This document shows positions 45,841 to 58,514 of a stretch of DNA of 64,000 nucleotides, piece by piece; within the stretch, counting starts at the first letter, position 1; each line of letters starts with the position of its first letter. The notes under the pieces are model-generated. The model did not search any database. It was not told the origin of the DNA and worked only from the letters and a program-made list of their open reading frames with translations. The DNA is from Anagrus nilaparvatae (lineage: Eukaryota > Arthropoda > Insecta > Hymenoptera > Mymaridae). Both the position numbers and the translations under genes were made by a program. The DNA lies in NCBI GenBank assembly GCA_022575985.1, contig JAKSXM010000002.1, positions 18,153,001 to 18,217,000 on the forward strand. Reading direction: 5' to 3'.

Positions 45841-46868
45841 TCTCTCTATATTATAAAATTCTAAACGCTGCCGCCGCCGCTGCCGCCGACATGGGTCATT
45901 TGGTCACCCCCATTTGGACACCCCCATTTGGTCACCCCCGTTTGGACACCCCCATTTGGACACCCCCATTTGGTCACCCCCATTTGGGCACCCCCATTTA
46001 GTCACCCCTATTTGGACACCCCCATTTGGACACCACCATTTGGGCACCCCCATTCGGTCACCACCATTTGGACACCCCCATTTGGTCACCCCTATTTGGA
46101 CACCCCTATTTGGATACCACCATTTGGGCACCCCCATTTGGGCACCCATGTTTGTTTTTTTTATTCAAATTGCAATTTTTTTTATTTTTATTTTATTTTT
46201 TTTTTTTAAGTTTAAAATTTATTTACTTTAGCTAAAAGTTATTGTACACTTCAGATATGTTTTTTAATATTTTAAAATTATGATAATATTTGATTATTAG
46301 ATAATACATTTGAAAATTAATCAGTAAAAGTTAAATTATCGTTTTTAATTTTATATTTTTAATAAATATAAAGTAATAAATAATAAATTATTTTGAAATA
46401 CAATAAATATAAAACAATAAATATAAAACAGATAAATACAAAACGTACAATATATTTCACTTTGATAACAAATTAATACGAATTATATCTGACGAAATAC
46501 TAAGTTTAGAAGAATTAATGGAAGGCCAAGAACTATTAAGAGATGCAGGTATAGATATTTTTTTGAAAATTAAAAAAAAAAAAATTAATTTTTAATAAAA
46601 AAATAATTTTATTATTTTTCATAGATGATAAGAAATAATTAGTAAAATTTAACAACGGATTTCATATTATTGCTATTAAAATAAATATTTGTGAAAGAAA
46701 AATTAAATTGTTTAAATAAAACAAAAAATTATTAGCAAATAAGTTTAAAGTTTTATTCTTTCTAATTAATTGTCTTTTAATTTCTAATTGTAAACATGGG
46801 CCTTTTCACCACACTCGACGCTTTGCGGGGGTTGGCGCGCGGAGCGCGCAGGGGGCGGAGCCCCCTAG
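45841..46868 (+). mobile_element. Non-autonomous Helitron, 1028 bp
   Basis: Begins TCTCTCTATATTATAAAATT and ends with paired G+C hairpins (gcgcgcggagcgcgc, gggggcggagcccc) and CTAG, inserted between A (45840) and T (46869). The inverted copy at 36.2 kb reads ggctaatatattatatac across the site, so insertion without target duplication is visible directly. It lacks Rep/helicase coding and carries a 15-bp minisatellite. Confidence 0.85.
45895..46150 (+). repeat. 15-bp minisatellite in the Helitron
   Basis: About 17 copies of a cacccccatttgg(t/a) motif. It stays open on both strands, which explains the three overlapping plus frames and the minus frame here; none is judged a gene. Confidence 0.9.
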
Positions 46869-48490
46869 TGTATTATATACTAGCAAAAGTTGGAGGGGGG
46901 GCTCCGCCCCCCCTGTATTGCATTTACTTCTGTTTTTGTTGCTTAAGAAAACCAGGTTTCACTGTAAATTTATAAGTATGCAAACACATTCAGAGTTTTA
47001 AGAGAAGCCTAGTTCTGTCCCCAGTAAAGTTATTATTAATTACAGAAACATATTTAAAAAGGTATATTGTAATCCTAAAGATAATTTTTTTCTTATGGAA
47101 TCAATGTGTTTCTCCCGAACGAACAGAATCTAGCATTTTAGTATTAGTATCTCGTGTACTGTTTTGTTACAATATAAATATAGAGACTTCAAGACCTGTT
47201 ATGAATCATGTTAGTCGGCTAGTAATTTCATAATTTAAACTTTTTGTTATTAACTGGATATCCAATTTTTTCGGTATTTTTTAATCTAGTGAATTTAAGG
47301 CCACCAATCACTAAAATTATTTACAAATTTTTATTGAAATGTCCTTTTTTTATGCAAATTTATCTGAGTACGTATAAATTAGTGCCGAATCGAGTAATAA
47401 ATTTTATCATATTTAGAAGATATTTTAGTTTTTAATCAAAATTTCAAAAAATATTATTTTTTCCAAGAATAGTAAAAATTGAATATCTCCAAAAGTACGG
47501 TAGCTGAATTGCAAAACTATGGCCTATGTCATACGATGACTTTTTTTCTATATTTTTACACTTCATTTTGAATTTTCATTGATTAGACCCTGATGATGAA
47601 ACAATATTGTTTTACAATTAAAATATATAAAATATTTAATTATCAATTTTCCTACACTTGTGTAAGATTTATTTTGGTAATTTATTTAATGTGTAATATT
47701 TTTTTCGTGTAATAAAATGTGTAAGAAAATAGATGTGCAAGTTCGAAATGTGTAGGTTCCGAGTAGATCCATATTTGATTTAACAATACCATAAAAATAA
47801 AAAAAATTTTCAACCATCTTCAAAAATATTTTATAAAATTTTAAAGATACTTCCGTTTTGAATAAAAATTTAGGAGAATACGTAAGAATTGGTGCTAAAT
47901 CGAATACTACAAAGTGTGACAGTAAAATTTTTCGATATTCTCAAGATATTTAAATTTTTGTTTAAAATTTTTAAAAATTTTATTAAGTTTAAATATACTA
48001 AAAATTGAATATCTCTAAAAGTATGATAGCTGAGTCCCAAAACTATGGCCTATGTCACCCGCAGACTTTTTTTCTTTAATTTGACACCAGTTTTATTAAA
48101 TTTCGTTCACTGATTTGATCCTGATTATGATAATACACACACACAGACACACAAATAAATTTTCAAATATATATAGTAGTAAGATAAGATAAGATAAGAT
48201 AAGATATAAGATATTTGTAATTCTTACCGGTTACTAATTTAGTAGCTCAATAGTATTATTAGTAAATAGTTAGGCTAGTAGTATTAGTAAATATTTTAAA
48301 TAAAAATTAAACAATAAAATGTAATTTAAATGATATATTAATTATAAATTAAGTCGTTTATTATAAAAATTATACACATTTTATGTAATAAATATGTTTT
48401 TAATGGGTTAAAATCATTTTAATTTTGAGGATATGTTTTTGGTACAATAAACATGAACAATAAACACCATAAAACATGATTATGTGCTGG
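46869..48490 (-). repeat. Arm B of the inverted duplication, second piece
   Basis: Complement of 36225 back to about 34840. An extra ~150-bp segment at about 47603-47760 (acacttgtgtaagatttatt) is absent from arm A. Ends with the (AAGAT)n run at 48179-48206 and the MITE-like sequence also seen at 6.3 kb. The frame at 47244-47435 is repeat. Confidence 0.85.
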
Positions 48491-49159
48491 TCTAGAGAGG
48501 GTCTATACTAAAAAAATGAGATCAATTTCAAAAAACATTTTTAAAAATTAAATGTATTAATAAAAGTTTTAAAAATATTCAATTTTTTACGAATTATTCA
48601 CAAAATACTTTTATTTGAGTTTTTTTAAAAAGCGCAGCAGATCACGAGCTTTTCGGGTTATTTCTGCATGTGTACCCGGGGGGAAATATCCCGAATTAAT
48701 TTTAATTCGATAATATTAAATTCTATTAAATTCTATTAAATTATATTAATTCGAATTTGAAAATTCACCGAATTCAATTTAATTAAATTTTATTAAATTT
48801 AATTAAAATAACTAATATCTAAAAAAATGCTTTAAACAGGCTGAAATTGATGTTTTAAGCAGGAGGGGTGAAATGGACTTAGTATAATTTTAATTTATTC
48901 ACCCTCCAGAGAGGCAACTACCCCATAATTTAAAAAAAAAATTAAAGAAAGTTTCTAAAATTTTCTTTTTTGCACTTTTTGTCTTACAACCAAAATGTAA
49001 CAATATTTGTAGTACAAAAAATCATCCCTGCCGATAGGGGGTAAAAACTACCCCTAAATGTAAAAACAATTATACAAAAAATTGTTAAATTTTATTTTTT
49101 ACTCATAAGTATTATTCGATGTATCACCCATATTTAATTGAATATTATAAAGATTTTGT
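48491..49159. repeat. Minisatellite-type sequence left of the Penelope element
   Basis: Contains ggaggggtgaaatggactta near 48862 and a ~110-bp unit (cactttttgtcttacaacca) that resembles 50300-50400 on the other side. The Penelope insertion may therefore have split one repeat. No gene. Confidence 0.5.
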
Positions 49160-50284
49160 ATAATTAATTGACCAGTACTGGGTTGAAATAAATTTATTTA
49201 ACTAATCTTTTAAAAAATGATGTTTTTTTATTATTAAGTTATACGTTTCGCCTGTCTTAATTACAGGCCTTATCAATAACTGTAAAAAATATATGTATAC
49301 ATGTATAAAAAAGATTAAAAAAATTAAAAAATTATTAATACAAAAATATATATATGTAATATTTACCTATAATATATAACATATTTATCAGAAAAAAGTT
49401 GTACATTTTTTATTATTGTTTAAAGCTATTAACAGTGTTGGATTTTTATACATTGTCACTTAGTTTTTATAACAAATAAATCTGTGTGTATTGGTGTGGC
49501 CGTTTTTATTGTAAGTCTATGTGGTTGTGTGAGTATAAAAAGTTGATTATCAATAACTGAAAAAGATGACTGCTTGAAAATTAATATGAATTAAATTATA
49601 TGTGTAAGATGAATCAGTGTGTTTATTGTGTGTATGTAAGAGTCATTTAAGTTATTGGTGTCTTCTTTTAAGTTGATGGTTGGATGATGTAGTTGGATTT
49701 GCATACTTTCGGATACCTTTCGTTTGCCCCAATTCGCTTCTTCATCAATGACTTCAGGTTTTTCAAAATTAAAAGTATGATGTAAATTATTTGCATGTGT
49801 TGTAATTACAGCAGTTTTTCCTTTACTGTGTTCATCAATGCGCATGAAGAGGGGTCTTTTTGTCTCACCTATATACATACTAGGACAATCATTACAAGTG
49901 ATCTTATATACTACTCCCGTTTTGTTGATGATGTTATCCAGTTTTCCTTTTTTGATGATTTTTCTCATATCCTTATTCAGCAATGGAATTACATGGTATT
50001 TGTCACTATTCAATATCTTTTTGATTCTTTGGTAGAAACCAAATTTGAATGGTATTCTGACAAATATTTTATTTCTATAGATGTTGTTTTGTGGGTTTAC
50101 AGTTCTTGTAAGATCGTAGTCACAATTTATCAATAATTTCCATCTTTTATAGATGTACTTATTTAAAAATGACAGTGGATATTTATTAGCTAAAAGGATT
50201 TTCTTGACAATATGGATGTTATCCTCATGGTATGTAGGGTCAGAAAGTATTAGTGCTCTATCAGTCAAATTGTACACCATTGCA
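49160..50284 (-). mobile_element. 5'-truncated Penelope-like retroelement
   Basis: Holds the C-terminal coding part (50280-49591), then a 3' region with aggcctgtaattaagacagg, cgaaacgtataac and aataaatttatttcaaccca, typical of Penelope-like LTR ends. The reverse-transcriptase core is missing. Boundaries are approximate. Confidence 0.75.
49591..50280 (-). CDS. Penelope-like element GIY-YIG endonuclease, N-truncated
   Basis: The 229-codon frame begins with text typical of the end of the RT domain (DRALILSDPTYHEDN) and then a linker. The GIY-YIG endonuclease domain covers about residues 122-205: VVYKITC, the CNDC cysteine pair (129, 132), YIGET (136-140), R147, E150 and the histidines in HANNLHH. 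In Penelope-like elements this nuclease nicks the target for primed reverse transcription. The RT catalytic domain is absent, so this copy could not transpose alone. The frame itself is undamaged, which suggests a fairly recent truncated insertion. Plus-strand frames here are shadows. Confidence 0.85.
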   Translation of the reverse strand: MVYNLTDRALILSDPTYHEDNIHIVKKILLANKYPLSFLNKYIYKRWKLLINCDYDLTRTVNPQNNIYRNKIFVRIPFKFGFYQRIKKILNSDKYHVIPLLNKDMRKIIKKGKLDNIINKTGVVYKITCNDCPSMYIGETKRPLFMRIDEHSKGKTAVITTHANNLHHTFNFEKPEVIDEEANWGKRKVSESMQIQLHHPTINLKEDTNNLNDSYIHTINTLIHLTHII

Positions 50285-50499
50285 ATTTTATTTAAGTTTA
50301 TTTTTTACACTTTTTTTTCTAAAGATAAACGAAAAAGTAACAAAATTGGTAGTACAAAAAATTTTGCTTAACTCGGAAGGTGAAAACTATCTCTAGTTTC
50401 AAAAATAATGAATCAAAGGTAATGAATTTTTTTTTTTGGAATCTTTTCGTCTTTCAAACAGAAAAACTAATATTTTTCTATTCTTTCTCGTAAGAATTG

Positions 50500-50791
50500 G
50501 TGTTGAATCGAATACTACAAAGTGTGACCGTAAAATTTTTCGATAGTCTCAAGATATTTCAATTTTTGTTAAAAATTTTTAAAAATTTTATCAAGTTCAA
50601 AAACACTAAAAATTGAATATCTCCAAAAGTACGATAGCTGAGTCACAAAACTATGGCCTATGTCACCCGCGGACTTTTTTTCTTTAATTTGACACCGGTT
50701 TTATTAAATTTCGTTCACTGGTTTGACCCTGATGATAATACACACACACAGACCCACAAATAAATTTTCAAATATATATAGTAGTAAGATA

Positions 50792-50823
<32 letters not shown>

Positions 50824-50904
50824 ATAGGATAGGATAGGAAAGGATAGGATAGGATAGGATAGGATAGGATAGGATAGGATAGGATAGGATAGGATAGGAA
50901 AGGA
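50500..50904 (-). repeat. Fourth copy of the tgacataggccatag family with (AAGAT/AGGAT)n tail
   Basis: 50500-50785 matches 47870-48178. It ends in a pure pentanucleotide run at about 50787-50904, first AAGAT then AGGAT. The frames of repeated SYPIL come from this microsatellite. Copies elsewhere end in the same kind of run (35027, 42955, 44700, 48179). Confidence 0.85.
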
Positions 50905-53054
50905 GATATATATATATATATACATAAATAAATATATATTTTAAATAATGTAATAATAATTATAATTATCATTATTAATAATTATTGAAACTATCCAAAT
51001 ATTTATAGTTATATCATTAAAAGTGGTTTTTGAGGTAAGGTAACTCTAATTTTCATTTTTTTTAATATAAAATATTAAAAAATTGTATAAAAAGCATACA
51101 ATATGCAGCAGAATGTGAAAAAAATAAAAATTTTAATTTTTTTTACATTAATGCCCTAAAATGGGCACATGTTTAATTAGCATAACCTAAAGTACATTCA
51201 GGTTAAAGTACATATAAAAACCTATCGTTTAAAAAAAAAATTAACCTATAATATTCTCTCATAAAATGGTGCTAATTTCAAAATTTGGCGATTTTTGCCA
51301 ATTGTGGCCGTAAAACTTCAATTTTTTTAAAAAAAATTTTACCACTTGATAGCATACGTAAAATACGCATTTGCACCAATTTTTATAAAAATCCAAGGAT
51401 TTATTCCGGATTTATTACATTTTTAGTAAAAAAAATAAAAAAATTACTCAAATCAATTTTTGGAGGTTAGAATCTACTTTTAATGCAGCCCTACCACCAT
51501 AGTTCTATTGTACACTCAATAACGAAAATTTTCCATTTTTTTTTCACGATCACTTTAGCCAGAGATATTTTAAAAATAGTCAAGAAATTTTTTGAAATTC
51601 ATCAAAAAACAGTTTTTGGCCATTTTTTTGGTGGAGCGGAAGCTTAAAATCTACAAAAAACATACCCTGTTATTAAGTTCTATACAAACTATCAGAAAAT
51701 AAAAAAAAACCTGGCTCCCCTTTTACATCACTATTCATCGACTTTTCAGACTTATTTGACTCCGCTATATAGGTCCCAAAAATTTTGTTTAAGCTCCCCA
51801 AAAATTCTTTAATTGATTATTTTCCTTGGATTTTTTTTGAGATATGGCTCTACAAAGTAAGTGATAAAAATTGGTAATTTTGGGCCTAAAATGGGCATTT
51901 ATTTTATTGAATATAACGGTAAGAGAATTAGAGATACAAATGTCTAGTATACGAGGCTACAAGGCTTAAAAAATACTGACATTTATACTAAAAAATGAGA
52001 TCAACCAGAAGTATTTTGGTTAAATTTCGAGGTTGCAGCGTTATATTGAAAATTATCAAAAAACCCTAATTAATAACATTGAGCTCTGTGTTTCTAAGCC
52101 TAGAAGGCCCATTTGAATAAAATGGAGGTTATTTGCTATTAGGTAATTACTTAATAATTAATATTAACTTGTAAATTTATTAAACAAAAGATTTGAAAGA
52201 TGATTATAAAAAATAAGATATTTTTAGTAATTACTTTTATTTAAAAAGAAATGGTAGTTGATGATAAGTATTTTTAAACAGAGTACAATAAAATATAAAA
52301 GTTTTGAGAACAAAACTGTAAAAATTTATAAATTTAATCAAAATATAAGGTTTCCGTTCAGGACCACAGTGTTCTAAAATTTTTAATGATAAAATACATT
52401 TATATTATTATTCAACTATTAAATTTATATTATAAAACTATTTTTTTGGTTATGAATGTTTATTTTTGGTTACTAAACAAAAAAAATTGACTATCAACAT
52501 AACCATAAAAACACAGAGAATAATTTATAAAAAAAATCACTGAAAATCTTTTTAGTTTTCTGACCAATTGTATTAAGTCGTTACTTTACTGATTATTTGT
52601 TGATTTCGAAGCCGAATTTCGGGGAGCAGTGGCCCAAAATAAATGTCTATTTGCCTTAAATTATCATTTTCTTTTGTTTTTACTTTTTTTATAACCTAAA
52701 ATTCAAAAAAAATTTCAAAATGAATATAAACAATTAATCGTAAACCTAATTTCGTGTTATAGAGTTCTCAAATTTGGGGCTATACGCCCCGAAAAATTTT
52801 TAATGAAGCAATCTAAGGATTTGGAGCTTTTACGCACTATCCAAGTGATCAGAAAGCCAAAAAGAATTTCAGTGAAGTATTTTGAGCAATTTATTTAGAA
52901 AATATTTGTAATCACTCAATTGTGCTGATTTAGCTTTCAAATAAGTTCATCCACTACCATTGGCTTCTTAGAACCAATGGCACAAAAAATTACAATGTTT
53001 TTCTATATTCAAAACGTATCTTTTGGTGTTTTAAATTTAGCGAATATCATACCT
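50905..53054. other. A+T-rich intergenic region
   Basis: No gene recognised. 52440-52470 matches the flank of the MITE at 28192 and serves as its empty site. The 61-codon frame at 51285 is judged chance. No repeat structure of note otherwise. Confidence 0.4.
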
Positions 53055-53062
53055 TCCCGTAG

Positions 53063-54723
53063 TAGACCTGTTACGAGAACGAGGTGAGGCGAGGTTCAGC
53101 AAAATTTAACGAGACTGAGAACGAGGAGGGGTTCTATCTCGCCTCGCCTCGACCTCGGGTGAGGTGAAAAAACATTTGCCTCGTTCTCGGCCGAGAATTC
53201 CTCGTTTATAAACGAGATGTTTACTAAAAAAAATTCTTTAAACAAATTTTAAAGTAAAACTTATTTTTTATTTTAATAAGATAATTTTTAATTTATCAAT
53301 GAATTACATAAAATATATTTATTACAAAAAATTTATTATTTTAAAAATTAAAATTTTAAATTAATCAACGAATTACATAAAATATTTAATTTATTATAAC
53401 ACATAAACATTTATAAACTATATTACCCACATAAAGAATCAGGATTAAAACCACATATTTCTGTGACAAGATCAGACTTAGACCATCCACTGATAACTAA
53501 CAATGCTGTTAAAGCATCATCTTTAAGCGACCTTCTTTTTGGTTGATCAATCAGGGCTGCGTTTGAAAAAAGGTGTTCTACAGCTACGGACGTAGCCTGA
53601 ATTGCCAGCTTATCTCTAGCCATTGCTGCTAGTATAGGGTATGTTTTTTCATGACCACCCCACCAAAGTTGGATATCAGTACTTTCTGGTGCACATGGAG
53701 CTTCTAAATAGGCACTTAACTCTTCTTCCCAATTTAGTTCCGTAACTTCATCAAATATATTAGAAAAATCTAAAAGATTATTGTTCTCATTTTTCTTTTC
53801 TTTTCTTTCTGTTTCACTTCCATCAGCTTTAGGTTATTATAATAAATTTTATATAGTTTTTTAAAGCATTTCTTGCTATATTTTCTAGCTTTTTCCCCCA
53901 TTCCGTTTTTGAAAACTTTTTAACCTTGTGTCTAGGATCCAAGATAAGAGAAGCACTATAAAACCAGTTGCACAGTCGGTAATGCTTCAAAATCTTATTC
54001 CTGCCTTCTTGAAATGCACCGATCAAAATTTCATCTAAGCGATTTCTATTGATTTTCTCGTCCAACTCAAAAACAATTTTCTCAACCTTATCAAGTAATA
54101 CATCAAAAGCTAAAACTGCTACTGGAAGAGTTGGATATTTTTCAGCTGACAATAAATTTGAAACTTGATTAAAAATTTGTAAATAAGAAATTATGATATC
54201 AATTGCCTCCCATTCAATATCTGATATTCTGTAGTTACGCATTTCTGAATTATTATCACATAAGGATTTTATGGATAATTTCAAATCTCGAAAAACAGTT
54301 AGCATATTCAAACTGCTATTCCACCGTGTTCGGCAATCTAATATTGGTTTGACAAATTGGATTTTGAAAGGTTGACAAAAATCTCTTAATTCTCCTATTA
54401 ATAAACTAGAGTTTCTTATTTTTCGGCAAATATTTCTCACTTTTGTTATTAAATCAGCTACCTCATTTTGATCTTTTTTTAAAACATCAGCTTCTAATTC
54501 GGTTTCAGAATAACTTTCACTACTTTCTTGTAGGCGTAATTTTAAAAAAATTTACGAGGCAAAACGAGGCGAGGCGAGGCGAGAACGAGGTTTTGGAAAT
54601 TTGAATCTCGGTCTCGCCTCGGTTTAACGAGGTTTTAAAATTTTCAATCTCGCCTCGTTCTCGCCTCGTTCTCGCCTCGCCTCGTATCAAACGAGGTTGC
54701 CTCGGTACCTCGTAACAGGTCTA
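53063..54723 (-). mobile_element. hAT transposon, internally deleted, with 8-bp target duplication
   Basis: Ends TAGACCTGTTACGAG and its exact complement, flanked by TCCCGTAG (53055-53062 and 54724-54731). Both subterminal regions (53075-53215 and 54555-54715) are packed with cctcg/cgagg words such as cgaggcgaggcgagaacgag, unusually G+C-rich for this window and likely transposase-binding sites. The transposase gene inside is broken. Confidence 0.9.
53423..54550 (-). pseudogene. hAT transposase remnant
   Basis: The frame runs from about 54550 with no ATG or BED finger (QESSESYSETELEADVLKKD onward). It includes the hAT core words DCRTRWNSSLNML and FYSASLILDPRHK and stops at 53829. One frame away, about 53805-53423 encodes the C-terminal dimerisation region: NWEEELSAYL, WWGGHEKTYPILAAMARDKL and VAVEHLFSNAALI. 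The N-terminal half, with the first catalytic Asp, is deleted, and a frameshift near 53825 separates the two parts, so it cannot make active transposase. The element could still be moved in trans because its ends are intact. Confidence 0.85.
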
Positions 54724-54731
54724 TCCCGTAG

Positions 54732-55078
54732 CTCAGTGTTAGAGCGTCAGAATAGGAGGGATCTTTTTCTTGAAATTGTTCTGTCATTTACTGCCTTTTT
54801 TAGGCTAAATATATTATTTCTAACATCTCTATATGTTTTTAAAAAATTAATTTCAATAAAATTATTTAAAACTGCTTGATACGTTAAAATAAAAAAAGTG
54901 ATTGCAGATGGCATCCACGTTTCATGTCGAGTTTAATAAACTATAGATCTATTAATTAGCTCTCTAGTTCCATAAATTCCACCATTTTTTTTTTTAAATA
55001 AAAATACAATTTTATATTTTATTTAGTTACATTAAATTTTTTACTAATATCAAATGGCATTGATATATGGTACAGTTT
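54732..55078. other. 3' flank of the Toll gene
   Basis: A+T-rich. The likely polyadenylation region of the minus-strand Toll gene lies at its right edge. The 60-codon frame at 54697 overlaps the hAT end and is chance. Confidence 0.4.
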
Positions 55079-58000
55079 TTATGGATGATAACTAATATTT
55101 TTTAATTTGTAATGTGGCAAAGAAAAAAACAGATTATCCCAGAAATATGTATCCCCCCATTTAATATAAGTCTTAGTCTGCAAATAAGCTTTTAGTTCAG
55201 GATCAAGATCATCAATTTGTTCAATATCTTCGTATAAAATTAACACAAGTCTTCTTACTTTATCAGTTAACATTAGATTATGAGCAGTCTGGAATTCCAT
55301 CATTCCCCATGTACTTTTTAAGAAATTCGAAGATAAAAATATAACAGTACGTCGTGACTTATTTACAGCCTGTATAATATTTTTATTAATCCATTCACCA
55401 GGTTGCCAATTCCGAGTATGAACACAAATCTTATAAGATTCGTTTTCAAGTTTATCAAATATATTATTCATGACAAAATCTTCGTCTTCGTGGCAGAAAC
55501 TGAGAAAAATGTCATATTCCTTATCTTTATCGATTTCATCTTGTGTTACCCACCATAAACACAAATTTTTAGAATATAAAAATACTTTTATCTGCATTTG
55601 GAAACGATAATAAAGTGCAACGCTTATCCCAATGAATATGCCAAAAAATGCAAAACTAATACAAGAAATAATAATTAATTTCTTACTGGATGAACAAAAT
55701 TTATCTCTTTTATGATTATGAATAAATCCATTCATTCCAAAGCATGAAACATTGTTAAGACCTTCTATTTCCAATCTTTTTTGGTGTATAAAATCGAATA
55801 CTAAGCAGTTGCAGATTAACGGATTAGCATCAATTTTGAAAGTTTTTAAATATTTAGCTGTATTTTGCAAGAAATCTTCTTTAATATTCGTTATATTATT
55901 TCCACTTAATATAAGTTCCTAAAATTAATAATTAATAATTAATAATATTATCAGTAATAAGTTCTAAAGTCTAATAAGTTTGCAAAAATTAAAATTAACT
56001 TATAAAAATGTCTATGCGACTATTTACCCAGAAATTCTGGATAAATAAACTTCAAACTTCGTTTATTTTAGCCGAAAATTAGTTTAGCACCCAACCAACG
56101 TTTCTTGGACAAATTAATTTTACGATATGAAAAATTGTATATTTTAGTCTAAACTTTTTCACTTTTATTTAAAATTGCGTTTTTCTTAGCTAATTTTTAT
56201 CGTTAAATGAAAATTTTTTTTTCATTAGTCTCTATTCTCTAGCAATCCGAATTTCCCATCTCTTTTTGAAAATTTTATTTGCATAAAAATTTATTTTGAA
56301 AATTTTGGGAGCTTGAAAATTTCAGCGTCATATAATAAAAAAGAGGCTTTTGTATAAGTTTATTTAATTGATTTGGATTCAAAATTGTAATATCAAAAAC
56401 TGTAAAAAAAATTACCTGTATATTAGCTGGTAATTTATTATTTTCTATTGCTGAAATATGGTTATGTGATAGATCTAACAAAGTTAACTTTTTGTATCCA
56501 ATTCTTGCCTTTAAATCAGGAATTTTAGATAAGTTGACTGAAACGAGATATAATTCAATTTTTGATACATTATCGGTTTCTAATTTCTCTGGTATCTTCA
56601 AATTATTTCTATTTGAACAATTTAATATCAAACTATTAATAATCGGTTTAATGTAGCAATCGCAATGATTGCAAAATTCTTTTGGTTCTGTAACTAATTT
56701 ATTTCCCTGACATTGAAAAGATTCATTTAAATTTTTAATTTTTGATCCTATATACATTTTTGGACTGTTACAAGTAAGTTCACTTATTTTAAAATGGATT
56801 AATTTAGATTTATTTTGTTGCTTTCGATGTTCAAGATAATTAAGAAGACTAATTATCTCATAATCACAATTAAAAGGATTGTTACCCAAATCAATATCAA
56901 TTGCATTAACAAAAATATTTCTGTTGTTTACTTTTTCAAAATTATAAATGTCAACAGATGTAATATTATTATACTGAAGATTAATTTGTAGATTTTTTAA
57001 TTTTACATTGTTATTCTGTAATTCAAAAAATAGAAAGAATCAAATTTAAACTGCAAGTAAAGTTTGTTAAAATGAAAACAAAAATATTTTTACTTACATT
57101 TATGTTGTTTAAATCACTAATTAGGTGATTTATTATCCAATTACTGAAATTATTGTTTAAATTATTATGAGATAAATCTAGTTTTACAATATTTCCTAAA
57201 GGATAATTCTGTTTATTACTATTTTCTTGGTCATTTAGTAAAGAATATTCTTCTTGGACTTGCTGAATTTGGGTATTTATGTATTTAAAAGTATCATCAT
57301 TTATAAAACTTATTTTGTTTCTTCTCAGTGTAAGTATTTTAAGTGACTTTAGTCCTTTCAATTGATTCCTGTTTAAGTAAATAACTGATTAGATATCATG
57401 CAAATTAATCATAATTAATTATAATTACAATGTAAGAAATGTAAGATAATTATTTGATAGATGCAATTCTTGAAGTAGCCAATTATTTTCAAAAACGTGA
57501 TCAGGCAGTTCTTTTAAATTATTCCAAGATAAATTTATTTTTTTTAATCTTATATTTGTTTTAAAAATATCCTTAGGAATAAAATCAAGATTATTATTAC
57601 TTAATAATAAATCTTTTATCCGGTGTGAATTTTTAAAAATATCTTCAGGTATATTTCGTAGTCCAACATTATATTCCAAATACACCTCTAAAAGATTGAA
57701 ATTATTTGCCAGTAGTTTCGAAGGTAATTGTAATGCATTGTTTTTATTGTATCGAAGTTGAAAAAATGCAAGCTTAGTTTTGTTTTGAAATAAATTTTCT
57801 GGGAGTGAAGAGAAATTATTTTGATTAAGATAGATATAATTTAAAGATTCAAGATCGTAAAAAAGATTTTTATCAAAATTTTCTAGAGAATTAAAAGGTA
57901 TATATAATTGTACGAGACTTTTTAAATCCTTAAATGAATTGAAATCTATCTTATTGATGTTGTTATTATGTAAATATAAAAACATTAATTTATGAAGATT

Positions 58001-58514
58001 GTCAAACATTCCAGATCTTAAATACGTGATATTATTATAGCCAAGATCTATCAACGCAATATTATTATTTTCTGGAAAAAATCCAGGAAAAATTTTTATT
58101 GATGTATTTTCTGCCCTAAAAGAATATAAATTCGTAAGACCTGTAATAAAATTTTGCTTTAATTCCTTCTATTTTTATACAAGCTGTAATGTTAATTTAA
58201 TTTAATTAATTACCATTTAGAAGATTATCAGAAACTTTGCCGATATAATTGTTTGAAATCGTAAGTCTCGTTAAATTCGGGTAAATAATAAGATCTGAAT
58301 TAGAAATAGGTTTTTTCAAACTTAAATATATCAGCTTATCAATTTTTTCTCCAAGTAGCTGCTTAACCGTACCATTTTTGCAATCGATTCTAAAACTAGC
58401 GCCATCGTATTGCGTACAGCTGCATTCAAAATTTGATTCACATTTAAAAGCACTCTTTAGTCTTATAAAATTTACAAAAATTAATAAACTAAGAATTATT
58501 TTTAAATTTAACAT
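55079..58514 (-). CDS. Toll-like receptor, complete five-exon gene
   Basis: Exons 58514-58214, 58140-57429, 57368-57098, 57015-56416 and 55918-55079 join in frame with GT/AG introns of 60-497 bp to 907 residues. Met at 58514 starts a signal peptide (about residues 1-22). LRRs fill about 60-390 (for example LHLSNNYLTFL). A cysteine-flanked C-terminal cap (NPFNCDYEIISLL) follows, then an N-type cap (CNHCDCYI), two or three more LRRs, and a second C-cap (NPLICNCLVFDF). One membrane helix lies at about 709-732. The cytoplasmic TIR domain (about 763-902) shows YDIFLSF, RNWQPGEWI (the box-2 RDxxPG loop) and a late FW. This multiple-cysteine-cluster layout is that of Drosophila Toll-type receptors, which bind Spaetzle-like cytokines and signal through MyD88. 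The frame is undamaged. A relic of exon 1 lies at 30547-30852. Confidence 0.9.

Noticed and set aside
45904..46235. Four overlapping long frames on both strands
   Set aside because: All come from a 15-bp minisatellite whose unit length keeps frames open; no real protein expected.
49795..50371. Plus-strand frames across the Penelope element
   Set aside because: Shadows of the minus-strand GIY-YIG coding region.
50704..50972. Frames with repeated SYPIL residues
   Set aside because: Translation of a pentanucleotide microsatellite.
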